DNA from: Globodera rostochiensis
Lineage: Eukaryota > Nematoda > Chromadorea > Rhabditida > Heteroderidae
Reading direction: 5' to 3'
Length of the DNA stretch: 64,000 nt
NCBI GenBank assembly: GCA_018350325.1
Contig: JAEVLN010000007.1
Span: 587,109-651,108, forward strand
Shown here: piece by piece, positions 23,246-36,105 of the stretch
Layout of the letters: each line of letters opens with the position of its first letter
Position numbering within the stretch: position 1 is the stretch's first letter
The notes under the pieces: generated by a model
The model's database searches: none
The model's input: the letters and a program-made list of their open reading frames with translations, nothing else
Told to the model about the DNA's origin: nothing
Made by a program: the position numbers and the translations under genes

Positions 23246-25552
23246 TCATTCGATGCTTTTGGTATAATGTTCCTTCACATTTTGAAGCATTTTTCCAAAG
23301 GTTTTTGCCAAAGTTCGTGCCTTTTCTGTGAGCTGCATGAGCGGTATGCTCAAATAATATTCTTTAATTCCTTCCCAAACCCCCCTAAAGCGATTCCATA
23401 TTTGGTCAAATTCAAATTGAAGATCTTTTAATAATTCATCTTCGGAAACTTCCATTTCATCATTTCGCTCTATTTTGCAAAATTCCTTAGTTTGTTTCCA
23501 CAATTCAGGCCCAAAATATTGCATTTCATTGTTTTGAATTTTTGACGATAATTCATTTAGTTGTTCTTTAATTTCAAAAGTTTTGATTTTGGTTTTCAAC
23601 ATTTTAACGTTTTCGCCATGTTGTTTAATTGTGCAGATTATTGCAACGGCTTTTTGATACTTTTCTTCAGCAATCCTTTTGGGATTGTTTTTCAAAAATT
23701 CAATATCTTTTTGCAATTGTTCCGTATTTATCTCTTTTTTTGCTTTCCAAAATTTATCCTGTTCTTCCGGAATTGCCACTTCAACCAGTAGCTTTATTTG
23801 ATCAAACAATGCACCCAAATTAAACTGATCGATGTGCTCTTTCCCTATCAATACATCAATTATGCTTATTGACTCTCGATTTGTGTTATTTGCAAAATTT
23901 TTTTTTATTTTATACAACATATGAAATGAATTCTCTTTCAAATATGACTCTTCGGAAATCTGCAGGATCCCATATAAACTCAACCCACGATGGCCGACCC
24001 AATCAGACAACAAATCTTCAACTCTGTCATAAATATCTTAAAATTGTTTTTATTTTATGTTTTGGGCATTGTTTACACACGCACCCTTTCGTTGGTTGAA
24101 CACGAAATTTATTGTCAATTCATAGTGTACATTATTCAAAAATATAATTTTTGCTTCTTCATTATCACTAAAATTAAATTTAATTAATCAAAATTATCCG
24201 AAATTATTATTTAAAAAGAAAACTTGCAATTTTTTGCAGCTTTCCTCAACATCCTTCTGAACGTTTTTTCGAATTTCTTTGTCTTGAGAATCCAAGTGCA
24301 ATTCCGGGTCAATCCCTTTATCACTCATCATTTTCATAAGATTTTCCGAAATATTATGGAAAAACATTGCATATTCACATTTATTGTTTTTGTTCCAATA
24401 TTCATTTCTTTTCCAATTAAAGAAAAATACCGAATTTTTTTGATTTAACAAATTCAGGAAAATTTGCGGTATTATCCCTCTCGGAATTCTTGGACTGTAC
24501 CCCATATTGAAAGCTGCTCTTAGAAGATTTGTTGACTCGTAAATTGACAATTTTTGATCATTTAATTCCTTTAGAATTTTGTAATTTTCTAAAGATTTAA
24601 TTTTGAAAAATTTATTTTTATTTTTGTTAAATCAATATTTTTTATTAAAACAGGAATTTAAAGTATTTTACCTCTAGAGAGTTTAAAAGCTTTTTCCTTG
24701 CTATTTTCACTTTTGAATTTGTCGTATTTTTTTTTGTATATTACAACTCCAAAAATTGCTTTTGTTTTCATCTCAATTATTTCAATCCAATAATCAAAAA
24801 TGCTACTAAAAAAAGAAAATTTCATAAAAAATATTAAATGTTTTCTTTATTAAAATCTGAAATTACCTCAATTCCTCCGTTTCTTGAAAAATGAAGCATT
24901 TCGGCACGGCAAGAAATGTTTGAATTTTGTCCTGCGGGTTTTCTTGTCTTGCTTTAAGCGTTCCGTCAATATGTTTTCCGTGTACGAGCGCCTCCAGTCT
25001 TGCCGCAAAAGAAAATAATAAATTGAATAATTGTTCCTCCGAAAATTTCTCAGATATTTCTTTTATCAAATCTTCCAACTTTTTAATCGATTTATCGTCA
25101 AAAATCGTTTTGATAGCCTTTATAAAATCATATTTTTTTGGCAAACTAATTGCTTTTAGCAAATTTCGCACATCTTTATCCGATTTTTCGCCCAAAATCG
25201 CTTTGATAGCCTTTATAAAACCAGGGTTTTTGAACTCTTTACACTCAAATTTGCCATTTTCAACTTTTTTGACTATTTCACGAGTTGCAAATTTGTGCAA
25301 TTCTTCCAAAAATGAATTGGCGCCATTCAAGTTGAGTTCTAACGCTTTCTCAGCGTCATTGAATTCTCCGCCAAAATGCTCACCAATCGCTGTCATCAAA
25401 TCGAAGAATTTGTCATTTTCATTCCGCTTAATTAAAATTAGAATAAATTTAATGTTTTTCATAATTACCTGTGCTCCCAAGGTGGGTGATGATATCATCA
25501 GAATGAAGACAACCGCCACTTTGGCCGAATAAAATAAGCAAAAGTCGATCAT
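23246..25552 (-). CDS. large secreted protein of unknown family, array copy 1
   Basis: Six exons (25469-25552, 24867-25426, 24672-24805, 24228-24588, 24085-24167, 23246-24036) add up to 2013 bases, 670 residues. The signal peptide includes KVAVVFILMISSPTLGAQ. The N-terminal domain is helical and charged, with two tandem repeats of about 30 residues (FIKAIKAILGEKSDKDVRN and FIKAIKTIFDDKSIKKLED). The middle part has the conserved stretch STNLLRAAFNMGYSPRIPRG and an aromatic segment (SVFFFNWKRNEYW). The C-terminal third is a long helical Lys/Glu-rich domain, likely coiled coil. The exon 4 to 5 junction keeps frame only with a GC donor (GCAAGT). I recognise no family. Secretion, copy number and position suggest a host- or microbe-interacting protein, which is inference. 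Confidence 0.65.
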
Positions 25553-26527
25553 TTAAGGCAAATCTTAAGATTATAATGAGTAATTTTTAAATTAAATGGC
25601 CAAAACCAAATATACCGGGCATTTCCAAAATTTGGAATTACCAAAATCGGGTAAATAAAATTAAGTTTATTTAAAGTGATTGGGTTAGCAGATCAATGTC
25701 TAAGTTAATTTAAACATTGTCAGACCTAACTAAGTAGACGTTTATTTTTTTATTCGCAATTATTATTCAACAATTAAATTTTTTAAAAGGTATTTTTATA
25801 TATCGAATTTTATCTAAATTATTAAAAATATTGTTCAATAGGTTATAATATATTATTAACACAATTTGTTCTAAAGATTCTTTATTTTTTATAATTTAAA
25901 TTTGAAATTGCTTAAAAGGGTATTTTTAAATCGAATTTTCCGGATCAAACCGGGGTTAGCACACGATCAAAAATTAAAACTCACTTTTTCGTTATTCAAT
26001 ATCTATTATTTCTATTTTTTTTAAATATTTAATATAGTGTTCTTTTGCCATTTAAAAAGGCATTTTGCACCTCTGATTGGACTGAATAAATATGGAAGGC
26101 ATCCTTACAGATCAGAAAACAATGAATTTCAATAAAATTCTCAGCAAAAAGAGCACTGATTCACTGATAAAATTTTTATATGAGTTATTTGGCATTATTT
26201 TGCTAGTAGAATTAAAATCCAAATTTTTTTTTAATATTGCAATTTAAAATAAAACTAATTTTACTATTACATTTTTACCTTAAGATTATAATTATCAAAT
26301 ATAATATGAAAAAATCTTCAATTCCATGCCCTAAATCATGCCTCTGTTTCCACAGATGACATAATGAAATATTCTTTCCAATTGTTTTACTTTACGTTTA
26401 TTGATTATTTGATAAATTTGGCATTCCATCCATTCTATTCATTCGGTTAGATTTATAAAATTACAAAATTATGCTTATGGAAATTTTCACCATTTTATTT
26501 TTATTAATTGCTTATTTCATATTTATA

Positions 26528-27380
26528 TCCAAAACTAGAGACCGGAAACTTGGACCCAAAACCAAAACATTTTTTTGGGATTTTTTGGGTTTTGGTTTTT
26601 TTTTGGGTTGTGCTCCAATTTGACCCAAAACCAAAACCAAAACATTTAACCACCTGTCAAACCCAATCAGGAATACCGGTTGAAATCAGAAAAAAATCAG
26701 GAATATTTTTAGGTGTGTAAATAAATATATGAATTTAATGCCCAAACTTTTTTAGTGTTAAGACAAATTGTGTAAAATTTCTATAATTTTGCCGATTTTT
26801 GAATTTTCAGAAATCCAATTTATTTTTGCGAATTCTGCTTTACTAGGGGGTGGCGGTCGGCGGTGCCAATAGGCGCCGCCGAGAAGAATTTTTGACTTAA
26901 TTTGTTAAGGGATTTGCAACCAAAATTTTAAAATTACGGTACTTTTTTTGAATTAAAAAAAAAATTCGAAATTTATTTTAAAATTTATTAATGGGGGGAA
27001 GCGTATGTAAGCAGAGGAAAAATGATAAGTGCTCGCACTGAAGCAGGTTCGAACCAGAGACATAGCGTAAGAGTTGACGAAAAGACAAACCACTAAGCCA
27101 TCAACTACTGTGAAAGATTCTTGTGAAAAAGATTTAAAAATCACTCGATGATGCCATCTTTAGGGGTGTAAATCAACCGGGCTACACCCAACTTTTGTAC
27201 AAAAAAGGGCATGGACCCAAATCAAAACCAAAACATTTTTTGGGATTTTTTGGGTTTTGGTTTTTTTTTGGGTTTTACTCCAAGTTGACCCAAAACCCAA
27301 AACCAAAAAACTTTTGGTCCGATTTTTTGTACAAAAACCCAAAAATTTTTGGTTTTGGTTTTGGGTCCGGTCTCTATCCA
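26528..27380. repeat. pair of related T/G-rich elements with internal dyad symmetry
   Basis: Segments at 26545-26650 and 27208-27312 share a run of ACCAAAACA, TTTGGGATTTTTTGGG, TTTTGG and GACCCAAAACC. Each can fold back on itself because the A/C-rich and T/G-rich halves are complementary. Long open frames here (PKPKHF-type) are composition artefacts. Confidence 0.5.
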
Positions 27381-29039
27381 AAACTGCAGTTTTTTGACTT
27401 CGTTGCTAGTAAATGCAAGTTGTGCAAAGAATTGATGATATGAAAAAATAAATTTATTTTGTTTCTTTTTTGCGAAGTTTACATTGAGTAAAATCAAAAA
27501 CGGAGTCCAGATTCGTTATCAGCGCCTCAAATTTATTAGGAAAAGACTTTTTTCGGCCTGATTTTGCGTCAAAAAATTTTTTTACCTATGTTAAAACCAA
27601 AAGAGGCCCCCCTACATCAAATTCTGGTTCCTGCTGGCTTTCCAGAACACCAAATTCTGGTCCTTTCTGGTCCATAAGGCCTAACCCACCCCGGTCGGGA
27701 TTCGTCGCACCGCATGGTAAAGCAAAGGTGGGCAAAATTCCGTTATGGCCATAAGAACCTCAAAGCTCAACCGAAGTCCGGAAGCCGTCGAACGATTTAA
27801 GGGCTCCTATCTCGGCTTTGAGACTGATCAAGCCCAATTTATGCTTTTTTGAGAGATTAAACATTGCTTATCAAGCCTGCAAAAATTAAAGATTTTTCGT
27901 TCAGCAAAAAATTTTCTACAACATTTTGAAACTTATTGCTAAAAATTGTCCCAAAAAGGACCCTTTTTTGCCCCAAAATTTCTGCTGGAGGGAGTTTCAT
28001 AAAAAATTAATGGGTGCAGCAATAAAGCTCAAATTTTGTTTGAGGCTTCTACCATATTTGTTCTCGCTATCCAAAACTTCAATTACCGAAAAGGTCATAT
28101 TGTGAAAGAAATATAGAGTCCCAACAGCCAGGTTTAAAAAAAGCACGCTTGGTTTTTGGCTCATAGCTCCGCTCCATTCAAAAGACCGGGGACAAAAATA
28201 TATCCAGAAAAAAGGCAACATTTTATAGATTATAAAGGTGAATATTTTAAAACAAAGATAATATTTTGTTGAATTTAAAAAAATAAATTTTCTTTAAAAA
28301 AATTTTTGCGACAAAACTTATGTTACACCCTAAATAAAAATAGAATTTTTTTGATAAGTCAAATATCGTCTGGTGTAGTAGTAAGTGGTGTAGGTCGGTA
28401 GTGTTGTTGGTGTAGGTTCAACCCCCGACTGTGCAGATTGCTTTTTTATCACTTTCGAAGAAGATCTGTATGGAGTAGGGTTGTGGGCGGTTGGTTTTAA
28501 ACCGGGGGTACTGGTTTTCGGTTAGACCGGTTTCCCGACCCCCGGTTTTCGGTTTCGGTTTTTGGCCGACACCCGGTTAACCGAAAAAAAAAACCGAAGC
28601 GGTTTTTGGCAAATTTTATTTATTATTTTGGTTGGACGAATTCAGTTTTCTTAAAATCAATGTTAAGAAAAAAAGAATTTTTAAAATAAATTTATCACAT
28701 CTTTCTGAACTTTTGCTACAATTTTCTTAACAAAGATTATCATTTTTGTAAAATTTCCTCGCCAGGCATCCCCTCCACTCTTACGTAAACATATTTTTTT
28801 TGAAAAATTTCCCGAAACTCCGAATTTTTGCTAAATTTTGATGAAGTTTAATAACAAAAATCCCAAAATTGTCCCGGCGGTTTTAACGAATTTGTTAAGA
28901 AAATTGGTCCACAATGTTACAAAATAAAATTAAATTTTAATTATTTGTTTCGTCCACCATAAATGTTCACCGTAAGTGATAAAAAATAAATTACACAGTC
29001 GGGGTCACTCAACTTTGAACAAATTTTTAATTTTTTAGT

Positions 29040-29220
29040 TATTCAGTGATCATATCTCCGCCAACATTCGATGCATTTATTTTTGGGCATAATTCTCCTT
29101 CACATATACAAGCATTTTCCAAGAGTTTTTTATTAAATACTTTGACATGAATTATTGACGATAATTTAATCAGAGAAATGTTTCAGAAATGGGCCAAGAA
29201 AAATTATGTTGGTAATCATC
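29040..29220 (-). pseudogene. degenerate 3'-end fragment of the array gene
   Basis: GGGCATAATTCTCCTTCACAT followed by AAGCATTTTCCAAGAG resembles the last coding codons and stop region of the array gene (compare 29450-29500). The rest of the gene is absent. An almost identical fragment lies at 36108-36260. Confidence 0.45.
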
Positions 29221-29445
29221 CATCGATCTCAATCAATAAAAAGCATACAACTTAAATAATGTTTATACAAACTATAATAACATAAATAATAAAAGCAATA
29301 GAAATTCCGAAAAATAAAAACATCGATGAACATTCAAATCAAAAATTCGGACGTTAAAAGATCGGTAAATAAAAATCATTCCCAAAAAACACATAAATAA
29401 ATCAGTTGGATATAATCATTCTCCGCCAACATTTGATTCGTCCAT

Positions 29446-31762
29446 TTATTGGGCATAATGTTCCTTCACATTTTTAAGCGTTCTTCCAAAAGTTTTTGCC
29501 AAAGTTCGTGCCTTTTCTATGAGCTGCATAAGCTGTTTGCTCAAATAATATTCTTTAATTCCTTCCCAAACCCCCCTAAAGCGATTCCATATATCGTCAA
29601 ATTCAAATTGAAGATCTTTTAATAATATTTCTTCGGAAACGATTTCTTCAATTTGAATTTGCTTATGCTTCAACTGGTTGCAAGATTCCTCCTCCATTTG
29701 TTTACACAATTCTTGCCCAAAATATTGCATTTCATTGTTCTGATTTTTTGACGATAATTCATTCAGTTGTTCTTTAATTTCGATATTTTTGATTTTGGGT
29801 ATCAGCATTTCAACTTTTTTGCCAAATTGCTTAATTGTGCAGATTATTGCAACGGCTTTTTGGTGCTTTTCTTCAGCAATACTTTTGGGATTGTTTTTCA
29901 AAAATTTAATATCTTTTTCCAATTGTTTTGTATTTATCTCTTGTTTTGCTTTCCAAAATTTATCCTGTTCTTTCGGAATTGTCACTTCAAACAGTGGCTT
30001 TATTTGATCAAACAATGCACCCAAATTAAACTGATCGATGTGCTCTTTCCCTATTAAAGCATCAATTATGCTTATTGTCTCTCGATTTGTTTTCTTTGTA
30101 AAATTTTTTATTTTATACAACATATGACCATAATTCTTTTTCAAATATAACTCATCGGAAATCTGCTCGATCCCATATATACTCAAATCCCCATGGCCGG
30201 CCCAATCAAACAACAAATCTTCAGCTCTGTCATAAACTTCTTAAAATGGTTTTAATTTTATGTTTCGGGCATTGTTTACGCTTACCCTTCCGTTGGTTGA
30301 ACTCAAAATTTATTGCCAGTTCATAGTGCACATTATTCAAAAATATAATTTTTGCTTCTTCATTATCACTAAATAAAAGTAAATTTTCAAATTTTGCTTT
30401 TATACAAATTGACAAAAAATTATATATAAAAAGAAAACTTGCAATTTTATGCAGCTTTCCTCGACATCGTTTTGAACAATTGTTTGAATTTTGAAGTCTT
30501 GCGAATCGAAGTGCAATCCCGGATCAATCCCTTTATCACTAATCATTTTCATGAGACTTTCCGAAATATTTTGGAAAAACATTGCATATTCACATTTTTT
30601 GTTTTTGTCATAATTGTCATTTCTTTTCCAATTAAAGAAAAATACCGAATTTATTTGATTTAACAAATTCAGGAAAATTTGCGGTATTATCCCTCTCGGA
30701 ATTCTTGGACTGTACCCCCAATTGAATGCTGCTCTTAGAAGATTTGTTGTCTCGTAAATTGAGAATTTTTGATCATTTAATTGCTTCAGAAATTTGTAAT
30801 TTTCTAAAGATTTAATTTTGAAAAATTTATTTTTATTTTTTATTTAACAACAAATCAAAGTATTTTACCTTTAGAGAGTTTAAAAGCTTTTTCTTTGCTG
30901 TCTTCATTTTTGTATATGTCGTATTTTTCTTTATAAATTGCAACTCCAAAAATTGGGGTTTGACTATTTTTTGTTTTCATCATAATTATTTCAATCCAAT
31001 AATCAAAAATGCTAAAAATGGAAAATTTAATTAAAAATACTTGTAATTAGAATTCTGAAATTACCTTAATTCCCATTCTGGAAGAATGAAGCATTTCGGC
31101 ACGGCAAGAAATGTTTGAATTTTGTCCTTTGAATTTTCTTGTTTTTCTTTAAGCGTTCCGTCAATATTTTTTCCGTGTATGAGCGCCTCCAGTCTTACCG
31201 CAAAAGAAAATAATAAATTGAATAATTGTGCGTCCGAAAATTTCTCAGATATTTCTTTTATCAAATCTTCCAACTTTTTAAACGATTTTTCGTCAAAAAT
31301 CGTTTTGATAGCGTGTACTTTGTCTAGCATAGTTTTGGATAGTTTTGGCACAATAATTGCTTTAAGGAAATTTCGCACATCTTTATCCGATTTTTCGCCC
31401 AAAATCGCTCTGATAGCCCTTTTAAAACCAGGGTTTTTGAACTCTTTACACTCAAATTTGCCATTTTCATTTTTTTTGACTATTTCACGAGTTGCAAATT
31501 TGTGTAATTCTACCAAAAATGAATTGGCGCCATTCAAGTTGAGTTCGAGCGCTTTCTCAGCTTCATTGAATTCTCCGCCAAAATGGTCACCAATCGCTGT
31601 CATCAAATCGAAGAATTTGTCATTTTCATTCCGCTTAATTAAAAGTAAAATAAATTTAATGTTTTTGTTAATTACCTGGGCTTCCAAGGTGGCTGATGAA
31701 ATCATCAGAATGAAGAAGACAACGGCCATTTTGGCCAAATAAAAAAAGTATTGGTCAATCAT
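29446..31762 (-). CDS. large secreted protein of unknown family, array copy 2
   Basis: Exons 31676-31762, 31065-31633, 30869-31011, 30443-30803, 30286-30368 and 29446-30239 sum to 2037 bases, 678 residues, with all phases consistent. The signal peptide contains KMAVVFFILMISSATLEAQ. The domain order equals copy 1, with the repeats FKRAIRAILGEKSDKDVRN and AIKTIFDEKSFKKLEDLIK. It differs by an extra segment in exon 2, a Cys-containing variant in exon 6 (EESCNQLKHKQIQIEE), and a C terminus that stops at KEHYAQ. It again needs the GC donor at the exon 4 to 5 junction (GC at 30441-30442). The frame is intact despite many amino-acid changes relative to copies 1 and 3, which argues that it is maintained by selection. 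Function unknown. Confidence 0.65.
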
Positions 31763-33100
31763 CTTTGTAAGGCAAATATAAGATTATAATGGTGTCTTTT
31801 GAGTTACATAAAAAATTCGTTGTTCCTTAATTTTCAAAAATTCAACCGATTCAAAAACAGTTTAAACTCTCAATTTTTATTTTTTATTGACGGATTCGTA
31901 ATCAAGTGCATCAATAACATTTTGATAATATTTAGAATAAAATCTACAAATGTTGACTAATTAGAGTGCCCCTATGGTTTTGCAAACGTTGAAGAGCCAT
32001 AACTTTTTTCATAGTGCTTTCCGACAAAAAATTTAGTAATTTGTTGAAAAAATAAATCACTAAACAATGATAACATTTTTTTTGTAATTAAGCATGGAAT
32101 GCACTGATTCACTGATAAAGGGATTTATAAGATATATTTTGCACATTTTTTTAATTCTTAGTATAATTTAGGAATTCTAAATTTGCGAAAGAAAAAAGAA
32201 AAAATTACAAAATAATTTTAGAAAACATTTTAGCTGTGGAAATTATCATTTTACTTTTTTGATTGATTCTCGAGGCAATTGAGCTATTTCTTTTAAATCC
32301 GGAAAAAGGGAATAAAAATTGAGAGTTTGAAACGGTTTTTGAATGGTATATTTTGAAAATTAAGGAAAAAACGACTTTTGGCTAACAAAGCCGGTAAGCC
32401 TAAGCTCAGAATGGTTTAGGCCTAAGCCTAATGAACCCCTAAGCTTAGGCTTAGGCCTAAGTCTAAGCCTAACGAGCCCCTAAGCTCAGGATGGCTTAGG
32501 CTAAGCATAATGAACTCCTAATTTGAACTAATTGAAAAATAATTTTACTACAATGATTTTACCTTAAAGATTTAATTGTCAAATATAATATGATGAAAAA
32601 ACCTTCAATTTCAGCCCTTAAATTGGAATATTTTTTTACTAAAAAGATCATTCGGTTCGATTCAGAAAGATTAGGAATATTTTAAATGTGGCATTCCCCA
32701 CCATTCAATCGATTCAGTTCAATTTAGAAAACATTTTAGCTATGGAAATATTTTAGCATTTTACTTTTATTGATTGATTCTTGAGGCAATTCAGCTATTT
32801 CTTTTAAAGCCGGAAAAAGTGAATAAAAATTGAGAATTTGAAACGGTTTTTGAATGGGATAATTTTTGAAAATTAAGGAAAAAAGGACTTTGACTAAAAA
32901 AAACCGGTTACCTAATGAACCCCTAAGGCCAGAATGGTTTAGGCCTAAGCCTAATGAACCCCTAATTTGAACTAATTGAAAAATAATTTTACTACAATGA
33001 TTTTACTTGTGCTTTCTTATTGTAGTTTGGATCAATTCCAAAGTTTTCATTTATGCTAGACTGATGCTTTTGTTTATTTGTACATTTGAAAAAAATATTT
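31763..33100. other. intergenic, 5' flank of array copy 2
   Basis: AT-rich with TTAGGC/GCCTAA-type repeats at 32395-32515 and 32930-32965 and duplicated segments (32270-32340 resembles 32760-32870). No gene. Confidence 0.5.
32395..32515. repeat. interstitial TTAGGC/GCCTAA motif cluster
   Basis: Contains tandem and head-to-head TTAGGC and GCCTAA hexamers (for example 32443-32471) mixed with degenerate units. TTAGGC is the canonical nematode telomere hexamer. Confidence 0.5.
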
Positions 33101-33130
33101 TTCTGACTACATTTTATTTAAACCACAAAG

Positions 33131-33160
<30 letters not shown>
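33131..33160. repeat. (TA)n microsatellite
   Basis: Uninterrupted alternating TA run immediately before the 60-bp minisatellite. Confidence 0.9.
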
Positions 33161-33161
<1 letters not shown>

Positions 33162-33199
33162 TAATGTACATTTGGCTTGCCAGATAAAATGAACAAATT

Positions 33200-33690
33200 T
33201 TTGTAAACATTTCCCTTGTTTTGTGTTTTTGTTAGGTTTAAATGACAGAATGTTTGTGCTTTCTAAACACTTCCCTTGATGTGTGTTTTTGTTCGGTTTA
33301 AATGGCTGAAAGTTTGTGCTTTCCAAACATTTCCCTTGTTTTGTGTTTTTGTTAGGTTTAAATGACTGAAAGTTTGTGCTTTCCAAACATTTCCCTTGTT
33401 TTGTGTTTTTGTTAGGTTTAAATGACTGAATGTTTGTGCTTTCCAAACATTTCCCTTGTTTTGTGTTTTTGTTAAGTTTAAATGACAGAATGTTTGTGCT
33501 TTCCAAACATTTCCCTTTTTTGTGTTTTTGTTAGGTTTAAATGACTGAAAGTTTGTGCTATCCAAACATTTCCCTTGTTTTGTGTTTTTGTTAGGCTTAA
33601 ATGACTGAATGTTTGTGCTTTCCTTACATTTCCCTTGATGTGTGTTTTGTTAGGTTTAAATGACTGAATGTTTGTGCTTTCCAAACATTT
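33200..33690. repeat. 60-bp minisatellite, about eight copies
   Basis: Unit of 60 bp containing TTTCCCTTGTTTTGTG, TTAGGTTTAAATGACTGAA and TTTGTGCTTTCCAAACA. Because 60 is a multiple of three, the minus strand reads as 20-residue repeats (ESTNIQSFKPNKNTKQGKCL), but single-base deletions in some copies break the frame, so I treat it as non-coding. The same unit recurs at 45420-45735. Confidence 0.9.
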
Positions 33691-33939
33691 AAAAAAGCTT
33701 TGAATCGCTTGGCTTTTTCCCTAAATGATTTTTCTCATTTATAAATTTCTAATTTCATCTCGTTTTCTTTAATTGGTTTAGTTTAAAAAAAGGTACAGAC
33801 ATTGAAATCGCTTTGTACATTAGCACTTCCAAAATTACCCACGTAATTCCAGAATTATCCGATTTCCCAAATTTCACGTAACATAAACAATGTTCATTTA
33901 AAATAAAATTAAAACAACAAAATAAATCATTTGGGTATA

Positions 33940-36105
33940 CCGTATATACTGTTTTAATTCACACCCTGTAATAATGTCACCCCCTGTAATAATGTCGCCC
34001 TTTCTGAGGAGGTTGGAAAATAATGTCGCCCCCTGTAATAATGTCTCAGTCTCAACCTTTAATAATGTCGCACCCATTTCAAATTATAAATCCAAATTTA
34101 TCATTTCTCTTCCACTACCTAAAATTTGATGAGATGTAACGGGAAAAAACTATGAGTCTGTTTCAAGTATGTACCCAGTATTTGGCTAACGAATGCAGAA
34201 TGGTCCGAATCCAGACTTGTCCAATCACAAAACTTTTTCTTAACAATAGCTTTAGCGCTTGAAGAGCTTTCGAATGACTATAATAATGTCTGAATATGTT
34301 AAGGTTGAAGCAAGTTATTGCCCAATCTGTCCCGGTCTGCATTCGGACCGGTCTGCATTTTTGGTTCAAAAACTACAAATTTTGCAAAACAAAAGGACCC
34401 CTTTTGGAGTTTTTCTCAAAAAAATTTTCGCCAGCTGAAAAATGTAAATTGTATGGAAAAAGTTAAGAATTTTTGTGATAGATGAACCAGTGCCCGGTGG
34501 GCACTGTTAATTAGGATTTTTTTTTTTTGGTACTGAAATCGCCAAGGCGATTTCAACACTGAGTCTAGGCGCGCTCCGCGCGGTTATTTTCCCTTTGTCG
34601 GCTTTTTGACATTTTCACCCATTTATTTATCCTTTTGGCATTTTTCACTTTTCATATTCCCTTTTTGGTTTTTTAAATCCTTCTTAAATGGGGGAAAAAA
34701 CATCTTCCAAAGATTAATACAAAGATTTCTGGAGAAATTGGAGGAGAAAAGCACAGAGATATAGGGTAATAGCGAGAGATTTCAGTAGAGATCCACGCCG
34801 AGATTTATGCCCTCCCCCTCTATTCCTTTGCTCCTTTCTCGTCTCTTCCTTTCCTCAACTTCAACTCCCCTCCCTTTCTCTCAATATATTTTCTTCCATT
34901 CATCTCTTCCTCTCTGCCATCCCTCTTCCCTTCAGTTCATCTCTTCCTTCCTCCTTCCTTCCTCCTTCCTTTCCTCCACCTCACCTTCCTTCATATCTTC
35001 CTTTCTTTCCTTACGTGCATCCCTTCCTTCTATCCGTTCTTCTCTTCCGTTACTCTCTTTTTTCCGACATCCCTTCCTTCCATCCGTTCCTCTCTTCGGT
35101 TACTCTCGCTTTCCGTTAATCTCTTCCATTCCTCCATCCTCTCCTCCTTTCCTCTCTTCCTTTCTTCCACCTCACCTCCTTTTCTCTCTTAATTTTCTAT
35201 CTTCTCTTTTGTTCATCTTTTCCTTTCGTCCACGTTCCCTTCCTTTCTCCTCTTCTTTCCTCTCTTCCTTTCCTGTACCTCATCTCCTTTCCTCTCTTCC
35301 TTTCCTCCACTTTCCCTTCCTTCCTCCCCTCCTTTCCTTTCTTCCTTTCCTCCACCTTACCTCCTCCTTTCTTCAATTTCTCTCTTCTCTTCCGTTTATC
35401 TCTTCCTTTCTTCCGGTCATTTTTTTCCTCTCTTCCTTCCATCTCTTCCTCACCTCACTTCTTCTCTTCCTTTCTTCCGCTCACCTTTTTCCTCTCTTCC
35501 GTTCAACTCTTCCTTTCTCCCCGCTCACCTTTTTTTTCCAGGCTTACCTTCCTTCCTTCCACCTTCCCTCCATTTTATTCTTTCTTCCCCCCCCCCTCAC
35601 CTCAATTATTCTCTTTCTTTCTTTTAAATAAAAAAAAATTTTTATTTTTAAATGAAAAAACTTGACTTTAAAATATTTTTAATTCAATATTAATTAATTA
35701 AAATGTGCCCTCCAAAACATTTCATCATCGGTTAGGGTACTCCCCGCCGAGTTGGGAGCCAAACAGTGAGTGGTGGTCAAAAAATTTGACAATTTTTAGA
35801 CCATTTTTTGGGCTTTTCTCGAAAATCCCTGAACCTAACTTTGATTCTATAGTTTTCCTATATCGGCGACCCCAAAAAATGGGGGGTGTTGTGAAAACCG
35901 TTTTTTGATCTGACGCCTGGTTCGAAAGTTATTTTTTTTTTTTTTAAACTCAGGGGGTAGAATCCTCTTATATAGGGAACATATCGCCAAACAAGTTGAA
36001 AAATAGTGTCGCCCCCTCTAATAATGTCCCACCCTGTAATAATGTCGCCCTTTCTGAGGAGGTTGAACAATAATGTCGCATGTGGAATTAAAACAGTATA
36101 TACGG
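33940..36105. mobile_element. 2.2-kb TIR DNA element flanked by TA
   Basis: CCGTATATACTGTTTTAATTC at the left end is matched by its reverse complement at the right end (about 36084-36105), and TA stands at both outer edges (33938-33939, 36106-36107), as for Tc1/mariner-type or related insertions. Just inside both ends are repeated AATAATGTCGCCCCCTG units and a shared CCCTTTCTGAGGAGGTTG. No transposase was found inside; the interior is mostly the polypyrimidine tract. It appears to have inserted next to array copy 3. Confidence 0.7.
34807..35620. repeat. polypyrimidine (CT-rich) tract of about 800 bp
   Basis: The plus strand is almost purely C and T, in TTCCTTTCCTCC-like degenerate units with rare purines. 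Such tracts can form triplex DNA. The apparent 274-residue Ser/Pro/Leu/Phe open frame across it is a composition artefact. Confidence 0.9.

Larger units (their letters stand above)
25553..29445. other. intergenic between array copies 1 and 2, repeat-rich
   Basis: The 5' flank of copy 1 (25570-26490) is almost the same as the 5' flank of copy 3 (39310-40240). The stretch also holds two related GGTTTTGG/CCAAAACC elements, two tRNA-promoter-like SINE candidates (27010-27110 and 28365-28440), a CGGTTTTCGG repeat (28490-28620), and a degenerate 3' fragment of the array gene (29040-29220). No intact gene found. Confidence 0.55.

Noticed and set aside
24927..25532. Plus-strand 201-residue frame (and equivalents at 31122 and 38179)
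   Set aside because: It is the antisense shadow of exon 2 of the array gene, whose minus-strand frame has signal peptide and splice support.
33114..33684. Minus-strand protein with 20-residue repeats
   Set aside because: Several 60-bp copies have single-base deletions that shift the frame; no signal exon or splice support.
34807..35631. 274-residue plus-strand open frame
   Set aside because: It is the reading of a nearly pure C/T tract in which stop codons are rare; the product is Ser/Leu/Phe/Pro low-complexity, without ordinary composition or splice context.
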